DNA of 64,000 bases from Lachnospiraceae bacterium (GCA_021153325.1 JAGKTQ010000016.1:1-64000), one strand, 5' to 3'; positions 53,484 to 62,696 are shown, numbered from the stretch's first letter. Notes: generated by a model from the letters alone, not told the origin. Numbers and translations are program-made.

Positions 53484-54503
53484 TTAGTTGTTGATCAATT
53501 TCTCGCTTTCGTTATTCCAGCTGTAAAGCTTACGAATTTCTTTACCAACAGTCTCTGCTGGATGTTCGCTAGCTAATTTTCTCATAGCTCTAAAGTGTGC
53601 CTGTCCGCCTGCTTCAGACATATCTAATAAGAAATCTTTTGCAAATGTTCCGTCCTGAATATCAGAAAGAACTTTCTTCATAGCTTTCTTTGTATCTTCT
53701 GTGATGATCTTAGGTCCTGTAATATAATCACCATATTCTGCTGTGTTGGAAATAGAATATCTCATTCCTTCGAAACCACTCTGGTAAATTAAGTCAACGA
53801 TTAATTTCATTTCATGGATACATTCGAAGTAAGCATTTCTTTCATCATATCCTGCTTCAACTAATGTTTCAAAACCAGCCTGCATAAGTGCACAAACACC
53901 ACCGCAAAGAACTGCCTGCTCACCGAAGAGGTCTGTTTCTGTTTCTGTTCTGAAAGTTGTTTCAAGAACACCTGCTCTTGCACCACCGATAGCAAGTGCA
54001 TAAGCTAAAGCCATTTCCTGAGCTTTTCCTGTAGCATCCTGATGAACAGCTACTAAGCAAGGAACACCTTTTCCTGCCTGATATTCACTTCTTACAGTGT
54101 GTCCAGGTCCTTTTGGAGCTACCATAGTAACATCTACATCTGCAGGTGGTACGATCTGTCCAAAGTGAATGTTGAAACCATGAGCGAACATTAACATATT
54201 TCCTGGCTCTAAGTTTGGTTCGATAGATTCTTTGTAAAGTTTAGCCTGAAGTTCATCATTGATAAGAATCATAATGATATCAGCCTTTTTAGCAGCTTCT
54301 GCTGCTGTATATACTTCAAATCCCTGAGCTTCTGCTTTTGCCCATGATTTTGAACCTTCATAAAGTCCGATAATGACGTTGCAGCCTGACTCCTTTGCGT
54401 TTAATGCGTGTGCATGTCCCTGACTGCCGTAACCGATTACTGCGATTGTCTTACCTTCCAATAATGATAAGTTGCAGTCTTCCTGGTAAAAAATCTTTGC
54501 CAT
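53484..54503 (-). CDS. ilvC: IlvC, ketol-acid reductoisomerase
   Basis: 339 residues, class I. Dinucleotide loop GYGSQGHAHALN, VAPKGPGHTVRSEYQ, and the C-terminal knotted domain with EFFERMRHE-equivalent acidic residues (DLFGEQAVLCGG). It converts acetolactate or acetohydroxybutyrate to dihydroxy acids in isoleucine/valine synthesis. Start ATG at 54503 has GGAGG 8 nt upstream; an ATG at 54518 overlaps the ribosome site. Last gene of ilvB-ACT-ilvN-ilvC. Confidence 0.96.
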   Translation of the reverse strand: MAKIFYQEDCNLSLLEGKTIAVIGYGSQGHAHALNAKESGCNVIIGLYEGSKSWAKAEAQGFEVYTAAEAAKKADIIMILINDELQAKLYKESIEPNLEPGNMLMFAHGFNIHFGQIVPPADVDVTMVAPKGPGHTVRSEYQAGKGVPCLVAVHQDATGKAQEMALAYALAIGGARAGVLETTFRTETETDLFGEQAVLCGGVCALMQAGFETLVEAGYDERNAYFECIHEMKLIVDLIYQSGFEGMRYSISNTAEYGDYITGPKIITEDTKKAMKKVLSDIQDGTFAKDFLLDMSEAGGQAHFRAMRKLASEHPAETVGKEIRKLYSWNNESEKLINN

Positions 54504-54583
54504 TTTCTTTTCCTCCATTTTAATTAAAATAAAATATAACTGAAAGGTTTCCCTAAGAGTTTCTTAAAATATGTAACTTCCTT

Positions 54584-55090
54584 TTAAGGAAGATAAGTAA
54601 TATTGTCAGTTCCTCTTCCGAGTCCTGCAATACCTGTTCTAGCAAGCTCTAATATCTCATAACCGTCTAAAAGACTGATAAAAGCTTCTATTTTTGCTTG
54701 ATTTCCAGTAAGCTCAACCATAAGGCTTTCCGTAGAAACATCAATAATCTTTGCTCTGAAAATATCAGCAACAGCAATAACACCTTGTCTTTGCTCCGGT
54801 GTTGCCTTAACTTTGATCAAAGCAAGCTCTCTGTATACACTGCTCTCCGGTTTTAATTCTTTCACATCTCGAACATCAACAAGTTTTGCAACCTGTTTTT
54901 CAATCTGATCTAAAATATCTTCATCACCAGAAGCAACAATAGTAATTCTCGTAAATCTTGGATCGGCGGTAACACCTGCCGTAATACTTTCTATGTTATA
55001 ACCGCGTCTGGAGAAAAGCCCTGAAATGCGGCTTAATACACCTGACGTATTATCAACCAAAAGCTGAAATACTCTCTTTTGCATATTCAT
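54584..55090 (-). CDS. ilvN: IlvN/IlvH, acetolactate synthase regulatory subunit
   Basis: 168 residues, full length: N-terminal ACT domain (VDNTSGVLSRISGLFSRRGYNIESI) that binds valine for feedback, and a C-terminal ALS_ss_C domain (EQRQGVIAVADIFRAKIIDVS). It activates IlvB and confers valine sensitivity. 13 nt after the short ACT protein. Ribosome site AGAAGG precedes a double start (ATG-AAT-ATG). Confidence 0.95.
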   Translation of the reverse strand: MNMQKRVFQLLVDNTSGVLSRISGLFSRRGYNIESITAGVTADPRFTRITIVASGDEDILDQIEKQVAKLVDVRDVKELKPESSVYRELALIKVKATPEQRQGVIAVADIFRAKIIDVSTESLMVELTGNQAKIEAFISLLDGYEILELARTGIAGLGRGTDNITYLP

Positions 55091-55103
55091 AACCCTTCTT
55101 ATT

Positions 55104-55415
55104 TTAAAAATTTAACGCTCGATTGCTATATTTAATTTTGATTAACATTAATTCCCTGCTGATACTTTGAGATTCATCAAATGTTTTTACTTTGATAACA
55201 TCCAGTTTTTTATTGAGCTGCTTTTCAATCTGTTCTACCGTTCTCAAATCGCCAGAGCTTACAATTGTCATACAGGAAACATCCTTGTCATCCGTTTCAC
55301 CAACGGCAAGACTGTCAATATTAAAACATCTTCTGGAAAAAAGTCCTGCTACTTTACACAAAACACCAGAACGGTTTTCTACCAGTACGGAATAAATTCG
55401 CTTCATTTTATCCAT
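55104..55415 (-). CDS. Short ACT-domain acetolactate synthase regulatory subunit paralogue
   Basis: 103 residues, strongly similar to the first 90 residues of the IlvN encoded next to it (VENRSGVLCKVAGLFSRRCFNIDSL), but ending soon after RELMLIKIK, where the C-terminal activation domain would begin. So it keeps the ACT effector domain only. Between ilvB and ilvN with tight spacing. It may be a second regulator that forms mixed dimers, or a degraded copy. AGGAGG is 3 nt before the ATG, with another ATG at codon 4. Confidence 0.8.
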   Translation of the reverse strand: MDKMKRIYSVLVENRSGVLCKVAGLFSRRCFNIDSLAVGETDDKDVSCMTIVSSGDLRTVEQIEKQLNKKLDVIKVKTFDESQSISRELMLIKIKYSNRALNF

Positions 55416-55427
55416 AAGCCTCCTATT

Positions 55428-57044
55428 TTACTTTACTAAATCATACGGATCAATCAGACATTCTAAAAGTATGGATTCGTCCTCTTTTAAGAAAGCATCA
55501 ATAACTTCTTCTGCTTTTTCCATATTTGTCAGTCTTAAAAATGGTAGGTCATAAGCAGATGCAAGCTTTTCTAAATCAGGACTGCCTGATAAATCTACGA
55601 CAGAATAATTATCTTTATAGGTATAATGCTGATATTCACGTACCATGCCGAGGTAATTGTTTTTCAGAACAATGATCTTGACCGGGATATTATGCTGTCT
55701 GATCGTTGCAAGTTCCATCATGGACATTTGGAAAGAACCATCTCCACAAACAGCGATGACCTGTCTGTTCTTATCTCCCATTTTTGCACCCATTGCGGCT
55801 GGAATAGAATAGCCCATTGTTCCCATACCACCAGATGTCAAGAACATACCTTTTCGAACGATATGATAGCCACAAGACCAGATCTGATTTTGTCCTACAT
55901 CGGCAACATAAATAGCGTCCTCTTTCATTTTTAAGGAAAGCATGCGAATAAATTCTGCCGGGTCTACATAATCCGGATTCGGTTTCCTTTTTGGAGACAT
56001 TTGTTCACGATAAGAATTTAAGGCAGCTAACCATTCGTCATGTTCACAAGTAAACTCTTCTTTGGCAAAATCTTCAAAAATATGTTTTGCATCACCTACG
56101 AGTGGAATGGTCGGTCCGGCGTTCTTACCAATTTCTGCCGGGTCTACATCAATATGTACTAAAACTTTGTTTTCTGTGATCAAGTCTGGCTGGCTTACCG
56201 CGCGGTCTGCAACTCTTGCTCCTACCATAATCAGCAGATCGGATTCGTTCATGGCACGATTTGCATAGGCTTTACCGTGACCACCTACCATACCGAAATA
56301 TAATTCATCTTCCGAAGGCATGACGCCAATTCCCATCATTGTAGATACAACCGGGATTTTATGTCTTTTAGCGAAAGCACGAAGTTCTTCTTTGGCATCA
56401 CTTAATAAAACACCACCACCGGCACAAATAATCGGTCGTTTTGCTTTTTCTAATTCTTTTACGACTTTTTTGATCTGTACAACATTTCCTTTTACCGTTG
56501 GTTTATATGTACGCATGGAAATTTCTTCCGGGTAATCAAATTTGCGTAAAGTTGCATTTTGTACATCGATCGGAACGTCAATTAATACCGGTCCTTTTCT
56601 TCCGGTATTAGCAATATGGAATGCTTCTTTCATAATTCTTGGAATATCTTCCACATTTCTAACAAGATAGCTGTATTTTACAAAGGATTCCACTGCCCCT
56701 GTAATATCAGCTTCCTGAAAGCTGTCGCTTCCTAATAACTCACTGTTTACCTGTCCGGTAATACAGATAAGTGGAATACTGTCTGCAAATGCAGTTGCAA
56801 TACCAGTGATCACATTCGTAGCACCAGGACCTGAGGTTACGGCACACACTCCCAGTTTTCCGGTCACTCTTGCCATACCACTAGCTGCATGTGCAGCATT
56901 TTGTTCCGTACGAATCAGCACTGTTTTTATATCGGATTCTAATATACTGTTATAAAATGGGCAGATAGCTACGCCAGGGTAGCCAAATACTACTTCCACA
57001 CCTTCTTTTTCCAGGCATTTAATCATTGCGTCTGCGCCGTTCAT
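55428..57044 (-). CDS. ilvB: IlvB, acetolactate synthase catalytic subunit
   Basis: 538 residues. Three thiamine-diphosphate enzyme domains: N-terminal with the catalytic Glu in RTEQNAAHAASGMAR, a middle domain, and a C-terminal ThDP domain with GDGSFQMSMMELATI and NNYLGMVREYQ. It condenses pyruvates for valine or pyruvate with ketobutyrate for isoleucine. The frame extends to a TTG at 57074, but GGGAGG is 6 nt before the ATG at 57044. First gene of the ilv operon. Confidence 0.96.
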   Translation of the reverse strand: MNGADAMIKCLEKEGVEVVFGYPGVAICPFYNSILESDIKTVLIRTEQNAAHAASGMARVTGKLGVCAVTSGPGATNVITGIATAFADSIPLICITGQVNSELLGSDSFQEADITGAVESFVKYSYLVRNVEDIPRIMKEAFHIANTGRKGPVLIDVPIDVQNATLRKFDYPEEISMRTYKPTVKGNVVQIKKVVKELEKAKRPIICAGGGVLLSDAKEELRAFAKRHKIPVVSTMMGIGVMPSEDELYFGMVGGHGKAYANRAMNESDLLIMVGARVADRAVSQPDLITENKVLVHIDVDPAEIGKNAGPTIPLVGDAKHIFEDFAKEEFTCEHDEWLAALNSYREQMSPKRKPNPDYVDPAEFIRMLSLKMKEDAIYVADVGQNQIWSCGYHIVRKGMFLTSGGMGTMGYSIPAAMGAKMGDKNRQVIAVCGDGSFQMSMMELATIRQHNIPVKIIVLKNNYLGMVREYQHYTYKDNYSVVDLSGSPDLEKLASAYDLPFLRLTNMEKAEEVIDAFLKEDESILLECLIDPYDLVK

Positions 57045-57075
57045 TTGATTCCTCCCTAAGTTCGTATTTCTCAAT

Positions 57076-57105
57076 ATTTTAGCACACTAAAGCAGTGCAT
57101 TTCAA
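57076..57105 (-). promoter_or_regulatory. SigA promoter of the ilv operon
   Basis: TTGAAA (57105-57100), 18-bp spacer, TAAAAT (57081-57076) on the minus strand. The spacer holds an imperfect inverted repeat (GCAC...GTGTGC). The leader is only about 25 nt, too short for a T-box or attenuator. Confidence 0.7.
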
Positions 57106-57123
57106 TAGCTTATTTCTGTTTCC

Positions 57124-59577
57124 TTACTTTTGTGTCAATTGCAAAAGACGCTGTGCCAGTTTGACCGCATCCGCAGCATCTTTAGAATAACCGTCTGCGC
57201 CAATTTCCTCTGCATAATCTTCGGTGATCACGGCACCGCCGATCATAATTTTCGCAGTAACTCCCTGCTCTTTTGCATAGTCGACTACATAACGCATCTG
57301 CTGCATCGTTGTAGTCATGAGTGCTGACAAGGCAATAATTTGTGCATTGTTTTCTTTTGCTGCCTGAATAATTTCCTCTTTAGAAACGTCTTTTCCTAAA
57401 TCAATGACTTTAAAGCCATAATTTTTTAACATCAAAGCGACTAGATTTTTGCCGATGTCATGAATATCTCCCTCTACTGTAGCGATAATAATGACCGGCA
57501 TATCCTGATTTTGAGAATCACTCATTAAATATGGTTCCAATATTTCAATGGAATTTTTCATAGCTTCCGCACTGGCAATCAATTGCGGCAGGAAATATTT
57601 TCCTTTATCAAACAGATCTCCTACTTCGTTAATAGCAGGAAGCAGTGTTTCATTTAATAGCTGCTGTGCTTCTTCGCCTTCTTCGATTGCCTGGGTTGTT
57701 AAAGCGGCAATTCCTTTTTTATTGCCTTTTAATACCGCTTCTTTTATTTTTTCATGCCAGCCTTCTATGACCTGACCAGAAGAACTCTGACTAACCTGCT
57801 CTTTTATCTCCGCTATGAGACTCATACGTTCAATGTAGGCAATATCAGCCTCTTCTTTGTTTAAAAGTAGATCTGACGCAAAAGCACTACATACCAAAAG
57901 TTCCTGAGAAGGGTTGGAAATTGCCATCGTCAGTCCTTCTCTGATTGCCATAGTTAAAAAGGCTGTATTGACATAGCTTCTTTCCGGCAGTCCAAAAGAA
58001 ATATTTGAAAGTCCACAAATGGTAGCCAACCCATTTTCTTTGCAATATCGAATAGTTTCCAACGTTTCTAGAGCCGCATTTTTGTTTGCACCAACTGTTG
58101 TGACCAGACCATCAACGATAATATCATCTTTTGTCATGCCAAGCTCAAGTGCACGGTCAACGATCTTATTAATAATGGCTATTTTCTCGGAAAGACTTTC
58201 CGGCAGTCCCTTATCAGAAAGAGGAAGTAAGATGAACATGGCTCCATATTTTTTAACGATCGGGAGAAGTTTTTCAAATTTTTCTGTCTCTAAAGAAACC
58301 GAATTTACAAGCGCTCTTCCCGGATAATTTCTAAGTGCTGATTCCAGTACCTCAATATAACTGGAATCAAGGGAAAGAGGAAGATTGCTAACACTTGCAA
58401 CTTCATCCAAAGCTGTCAACATCGTTTCTTTCTCATCGATGCCGCTCATTCCCATATTTACATCTAAAATACGTGCACCCTTCTCTTCCTGCTCTTCAGC
58501 AAACTGTTTTACCAATTCAAAAGAACCATTTCTAAGCTCTTCCTGTAATTTTTTCTTACCGGTAGGATTAATACGCTCACCAACAATCATAAATCTGTCG
58601 TTTAATCCAAATTCCAATGCCATACACTGAGAAGTCAAAAAATGTCTTCCCTTTTTGTGCTGTGCATTCTGACGGGCTGAAAAACCAAGAACAGTATCTT
58701 TTATTCCATTGACTGACTTAGTCATCTTCTCAATGTATTCTGGAGAGGTACCACAGCAGCCTCCTAAAATCGTTGCACCTGCCGAAGCTAATATCTTTAT
58801 TTCTTCTGCAAAGGTATCCGCAGACATATCGTAGTATGTATTTCCGTTTTCATCTACAGTCGGTAATCCCGCATTTGGTTTTGCAATAATAGGAATAGCA
58901 GTTACATCTGCCATCGTACGAATGATTGCTTCCATTTGTGCAGGACCGGTCGAACAATTGGCACCAATTGCATCTGCACCAAGACTCTCCAAAACAATAG
59001 CTGCTGTTTTTGCATCTGTTCCAAACAGACTTCTGCCATCCTTTTCAAAAGTCATTGTGACCATAACTGGCAGATCACAGACTTCCTTTGCAGCGATCAA
59101 AGCAGCACGACTTTCCTGTAAACTCATCATAGTTTCTACTACAAGCAAATCTACACCGGCTTTTTCCAACAAAATAATCTGCTCTTTATATACTTCGATC
59201 AATGTTTCAAATTCCATATCACCCATAGGTTTTAGCTGTCTGCCAGTCATAGTAATATCACCGGCTACCTTTGCCTTTCCATTTGCGGCTCTTTTGGAAA
59301 TCGCAACAAGTTTGCTTGTCATTTCTTCTATTTTTTCCGCTAATCCGTACTCTTCCAATTTGATACGATTTGCTGTAAAAGTTGGTGCATACAATATATT
59401 CGTTCCCGCTGCGACATATTCCCGCTGTAGGTTTTCCATAACTTCTTCATGTTCTAATATCCACTGTTCTGGACAGACCCCTGCCGGCATTCCGGCTTTC
59501 ATCAAATTTGAACCGGTTGCTCCATCTAAAAATAAAAATCCGTTTGCTGCCCATTCTCTAAATTCTTTTTTTGTCAT
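57124..59577 (-). CDS. metH: MetH, cobalamin-dependent methionine synthase, lacking the activation domain
   Basis: 817 residues: homocysteine domain (about 1-300) with zinc Cys in GANCSTG and GGCCGTSP; methyltetrahydrofolate (pterin) domain (VGERINPTGKKKLQ, about 325-580); B12 cap and B12-binding domain (GDIHDIGKN with lower-ligand His706, about 590-817). The AdoMet-binding reactivation domain of the 1,227-residue E. coli enzyme is missing, as in many Firmicutes, so a separate reactivase is expected. Methylates homocysteine to methionine. The start is close to the end of a leader hairpin. Confidence 0.95.
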   Translation of the reverse strand: MTKKEFREWAANGFLFLDGATGSNLMKAGMPAGVCPEQWILEHEEVMENLQREYVAAGTNILYAPTFTANRIKLEEYGLAEKIEEMTSKLVAISKRAANGKAKVAGDITMTGRQLKPMGDMEFETLIEVYKEQIILLEKAGVDLLVVETMMSLQESRAALIAAKEVCDLPVMVTMTFEKDGRSLFGTDAKTAAIVLESLGADAIGANCSTGPAQMEAIIRTMADVTAIPIIAKPNAGLPTVDENGNTYYDMSADTFAEEIKILASAGATILGGCCGTSPEYIEKMTKSVNGIKDTVLGFSARQNAQHKKGRHFLTSQCMALEFGLNDRFMIVGERINPTGKKKLQEELRNGSFELVKQFAEEQEEKGARILDVNMGMSGIDEKETMLTALDEVASVSNLPLSLDSSYIEVLESALRNYPGRALVNSVSLETEKFEKLLPIVKKYGAMFILLPLSDKGLPESLSEKIAIINKIVDRALELGMTKDDIIVDGLVTTVGANKNAALETLETIRYCKENGLATICGLSNISFGLPERSYVNTAFLTMAIREGLTMAISNPSQELLVCSAFASDLLLNKEEADIAYIERMSLIAEIKEQVSQSSSGQVIEGWHEKIKEAVLKGNKKGIAALTTQAIEEGEEAQQLLNETLLPAINEVGDLFDKGKYFLPQLIASAEAMKNSIEILEPYLMSDSQNQDMPVIIIATVEGDIHDIGKNLVALMLKNYGFKVIDLGKDVSKEEIIQAAKENNAQIIALSALMTTTMQQMRYVVDYAKEQGVTAKIMIGGAVITEDYAEEIGADGYSKDAADAVKLAQRLLQLTQK

Positions 59578-59588
59578 TTCATTTCTTC

Positions 59589-59618
59589 CCTAATTGTACT
59601 TTGCTAATTACAATTAGG
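59589..59618 (-). promoter_or_regulatory. Hairpin in the metH leader abutting the ribosome site
   Basis: Perfect 10-bp stem CCTAATTGTA/TACAATTAGG with a 10-nt loop on the minus strand. Its 3' arm ends in AGG next to GGGAAG, the apparent ribosome site about 11 nt before metH, so folding could hide it. A second, broken stem (GTCGT/ACGAC with GGAA/TTCC) lies further upstream in the same leader. Confidence 0.55.
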
Positions 59619-59676
59619 ATTCCTTTCCTGTAAGATAGTCGTTGGAATAAAATGTTCCTTTTCGGACGACACTTTT

Positions 59677-59706
59677 ATATTATCACGGTTTTATCATACT
59701 GGTAAA
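59677..59706 (-). promoter_or_regulatory. Probable promoter of metH
   Basis: TTTACC (59706-59701), 18-bp spacer, TAATAT (59682-59677) on the minus strand; leader of about 93 nt. Confidence 0.5.
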
Positions 59707-59714
59707 TATGTTTC

Positions 59715-59743
59715 TTGCTTTCCTACTTAAATTGTGATAAATT
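59715..59743 (+). promoter_or_regulatory. Probable promoter of the small lipoprotein gene
   Basis: TTGCTT (59715-59720), 17-bp spacer, TAAATT (59738-59743). An 8-bp hairpin at 59756-59775 followed by TTATTTT lies in the leader. Confidence 0.5.
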
Positions 59744-59804
59744 TTTTATGTTGTGAATCTGGTCTCGACTAGATTTTATTTTCCTATTATGAGAGGTTGA
59801 ATCG

Positions 59805-60332
59805 ATGAATTATAAATTCAAAAAACTTTGTATCTGCTTTTTTGTTTCTACATTCTTTTTAGTCGGCTGTGGAAAAAGCAAAGAATTAGAAAGCTATAAG
59901 GAGCAGATGAATACTTTTTTTGATAATATCACAAAACTGGATGCGAATATGGATGCCATAGATGTTTCTGTTGATGAAGCTGCTGCACAGGAAGAAATGC
60001 TTGGATATTTAGATACCATTGAAGTCGAATTTAACAATCTAGCAGCATTAGAAGTTCCTGAAGACTTCGCAAGTGTAGAAACTCTGGCAGATGAAGCAGC
60101 AGAAAATATGACACAGGCGGTTGCCTTATATCACCAATTGTTTGAAAGTGAAACCTATGATGCGGCAGTTGCAAATGCTGCTTTTGAATATTATAGTCGT
60201 GCGAATGTTCGCTTACAGTATATCGTTGCTATTTTGCATGGAGAAATTCCAGAGGGCGAAAACGTAACAATCACTTTGGAAGATACATTGGAATTAGAAA
60301 CAAATACCGAAGAAACAGAAGAAGGATTCTGA
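59805..60332 (+). CDS. Small acidic lipoprotein, unknown
   Basis: 175 residues: lipoprotein signal with Cys22 (FLVGC), then a helical, highly acidic mature part (about 25-145: Glu/Asp/Ala-rich, with FDNITKLDANMDAID and LAALEVPEDF) and a Thr/Glu-rich tail. No enzymatic motif. It should be anchored outside the membrane. Proteins of this shape occur widely in Lachnospiraceae without assigned function. GAGAGG is 8 nt before the ATG, and it has its own promoter and terminator. Confidence 0.75.
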   Translation: MNYKFKKLCICFFVSTFFLVGCGKSKELESYKEQMNTFFDNITKLDANMDAIDVSVDEAAAQEEMLGYLDTIEVEFNNLAALEVPEDFASVETLADEAAENMTQAVALYHQLFESETYDAAVANAAFEYYSRANVRLQYIVAILHGEIPEGENVTITLEDTLELETNTEETEEGF

Positions 60333-60355
60333 TCATTCAGAACCCTTCTTCTTTT
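60318..60355 (+). terminator. Terminator of the lipoprotein gene
   Basis: GAAGAAGG-A-TTCTGA pairs with TCAGAA-C-CCTTCTTC around a 4-nt loop, then TTTT. The left arm is inside the last codons of the gene. Confidence 0.8.
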
Positions 60356-60357
60356 AC

Positions 60358-62640
60358 TTAATTCAATTCACATTCAAATTCTTCGGCAAATGGAATACGC
60401 TTTTCTGTTCCATTAGAAAGAATGACGATTTCTTTATAATTTGAAGCATAATTTGCTGTTACTGTTTTAAAGGATAATTTATTTCCTTTCTTTGTAATCT
60501 GATAACGATTATAAACACCCTTTTGATAATTCAGCGTTTCACCGTCATCTTCGTAATGCATATATTCACTATCGCCATCTTTTTCTACATATAAATACAA
60601 AGTATCAAGCTTTTGATTATCAATGTGAAGAAGATTTTTATACATTGGAATAATTGCGCCAGCTTTGATGAAAATACCAGTAGAATCCAGTGGCATATCG
60701 ATCAGATATTCTTTTCCGCCTTCGTATTCTTCTTTTGTAAAATAATGAATCCATTTTCCTTCCGGTAAGTATACGGCTCTGGAAGTTTTTCCCTGCTGTG
60801 TAACAGGCGCAAACAAAATGGTATCTCCTATCATCACTTCATCGTTGATCTGCTTTGTTCTCTCATCAGCAGGATAGTTAAAAAATAACGGTCTTTGCGC
60901 TGGAATACCGGTCGTATGAGCATTTTCCAACAAATCATACAAATAGGGTAAAAATTCATAACGAAGTACAAGCATTTTTTTGTAAATCTGCAAGGTTTCG
61001 TCATCAAAAGCATAAGGTTCCTGCTTTCTCGTATGCAGAGCGGAATGGTTTCTAAGGAATAAGGAGAACATATTCGCTTCCATCCAACGAATGAGAAGTT
61101 CTTTTGTTGTTTCGTTTCCAAAACCACCGATATCTACACCGTTTACAGCAAAGTTACATATATTCATGGTCATAACTTGTGGCAAAGAAGCCTCTAAATG
61201 GGACCATAAAGATTGGTTATCACCATTCCATGTTGTAGTAAATGGACTCGTTGTAGCAAAGGCAGCTCTTGTAATAACGATTGGTCGTTTATTTTCTTCT
61301 TCAAATGCTTTGGCAATTGCACGAGTCATATATTCACCGTAAAGATTATGAACTTCTTCATGATAATGCATTGCACTATCGGAAGGAAATTCTACTTCAT
61401 TTGGTAATGGACCATTAAAGGAAGCTGGTTCGTTCATATCGCACCAGATGCCCTTAACTTTGTATTCTGCCATAAATTTCTTTGTAATGTCAGTAATATA
61501 TTGTGCTGTTTTTGTTTTAAAATAATTGGGGTATTTAGAGTCTCCTGGCCATACTTGGTTTACATACTGCTCGCCCTCTAAAGTAGCAAAACCATCGTGT
61601 TCTTTTAAATATTCGTAAAAGTCATAACCCTCTTCAACTTTAACCCCTGGATCAATAATGGGAATAAAATCAATCCCCTCTTTTTCAAAGCGATCTGCCA
61701 TTCCTTTCAAATCAGGAAATTCTTCTTTTTTAACAGTATATACCTTGTAGCGTTCCATATAATCAATATCTAAATGAATGTAATCAATCGGAATCTGATA
61801 TTGGGCAAATTTCTCGCGTATTTCTTCCATTTCTTTTGCATTATAAGACCATCTGGACTGGTGGTATCCAAGCATTTTTCTAGGTGTAAAAAGGGTATGT
61901 CCTACTAAGGCTGCATAGATTTTCGTAATTTCCATTGGAGTGCTGCCTAAAAGAATAAAATAGTCATATTCTCCTTTTTCACTTCCTATATACATAAATT
62001 TATCACTATATCTTCCGATATTAAAAATACATTTATAGGAAGACGGATAAAAGATGCCATAATAGCTGTCTTTATGATGGTTTACAAGCAAATAGTTAAT
62101 GGACTTATAAAGGGATTTATAAGTTTCATTGTGCTGGCTTGGATCATCGGTATTCCATGAGATATATTCATAATCTCTTTTATTTAACTGAGCCGCTTTA
62201 TCTCCCAAACCATAAATTTTGTCTTCTTTATCAAAAAGAGTAATATTGATCTGTGTTTTAAAGCTTGCCAAAGACTCGTCATGCTTATGTCCTTCTAATG
62301 CCGCAAGAGAAAATTCTTTTTCTTCAACATAAATAGCGGTATCACCGGTATATTCTTCAAAATATAGTCTATTATCTTTTTGAATAGAAATATTTAATTT
62401 TTCATCTGCAAAAATCTGATAGTCGTCGAAGGAAATAACAACAGATGTTTCTGTTTTGTCAGTTTTTACTTCCACAGCTTCTTTATTATCTTCATAATGT
62501 AATTTTACAAGCTCTTCGCTGTTCTTCTCTTTATAAACACGTACTAAATTTCGGTTTAAAACTTCAATATTTTTTTCTTCTTTTCCATTTGAAATATGAA
62601 TGATCTGTCCTGTTGTTCTTACGGTTAATTGTTCTTTCAT
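60358..62640 (-). CDS. GH31 family alpha-glucosidase
   Basis: 760 residues: N-terminal beta-sandwich (about 1-240; GLGDKAAQLNKRDYEY), GH31 catalytic barrel (about 250-590) with nucleophile Asp401 (WCDMNEP) and acid/base Asp474 (WNGDNQSLW), then C-terminal beta domains. No signal peptide, so it acts in the cytosol on imported oligosaccharides such as isomaltose or maltose; the exact linkage is not predictable. GGAGGC is before the ATG. The divergent AraC gene is the likely regulator. Confidence 0.9.
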   Translation of the reverse strand: MKEQLTVRTTGQIIHISNGKEEKNIEVLNRNLVRVYKEKNSEELVKLHYEDNKEAVEVKTDKTETSVVISFDDYQIFADEKLNISIQKDNRLYFEEYTGDTAIYVEEKEFSLAALEGHKHDESLASFKTQINITLFDKEDKIYGLGDKAAQLNKRDYEYISWNTDDPSQHNETYKSLYKSINYLLVNHHKDSYYGIFYPSSYKCIFNIGRYSDKFMYIGSEKGEYDYFILLGSTPMEITKIYAALVGHTLFTPRKMLGYHQSRWSYNAKEMEEIREKFAQYQIPIDYIHLDIDYMERYKVYTVKKEEFPDLKGMADRFEKEGIDFIPIIDPGVKVEEGYDFYEYLKEHDGFATLEGEQYVNQVWPGDSKYPNYFKTKTAQYITDITKKFMAEYKVKGIWCDMNEPASFNGPLPNEVEFPSDSAMHYHEEVHNLYGEYMTRAIAKAFEEENKRPIVITRAAFATTSPFTTTWNGDNQSLWSHLEASLPQVMTMNICNFAVNGVDIGGFGNETTKELLIRWMEANMFSLFLRNHSALHTRKQEPYAFDDETLQIYKKMLVLRYEFLPYLYDLLENAHTTGIPAQRPLFFNYPADERTKQINDEVMIGDTILFAPVTQQGKTSRAVYLPEGKWIHYFTKEEYEGGKEYLIDMPLDSTGIFIKAGAIIPMYKNLLHIDNQKLDTLYLYVEKDGDSEYMHYEDDGETLNYQKGVYNRYQITKKGNKLSFKTVTANYASNYKEIVILSNGTEKRIPFAEEFECELN

Positions 62641-62666
62641 AATGCCTCCGCTGTTTTGTATTATCT

Positions 62667-62696
62667 ATTATAAGATTATTATATTATTTTTAACAA
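62667..62696 (-). promoter_or_regulatory. Candidate promoter of the GH31 gene
   Basis: TTGTTA (62696-62691), 18-bp spacer, TATAAT (62672-62667). A second candidate further upstream is TTTACA (62747-62742)-17-TAAAAT (62724-62719). The region is very AT-rich, so the choice is uncertain. Confidence 0.45.

Noticed and set aside
58922..59593. 223-codon plus-strand open frame opposite metH
   Set aside because: It lies entirely antisense to the homocysteine domain of metH, has no ribosome site and reads as low-complexity hydrophobic/Ser-rich sequence, typical of a shadow frame.
59578..59670. Cobalamin or SAM riboswitch for metH
   Set aside because: The leader is about 93 nt and lacks recognisable conserved cores; reported instead as an unclassified structured leader.
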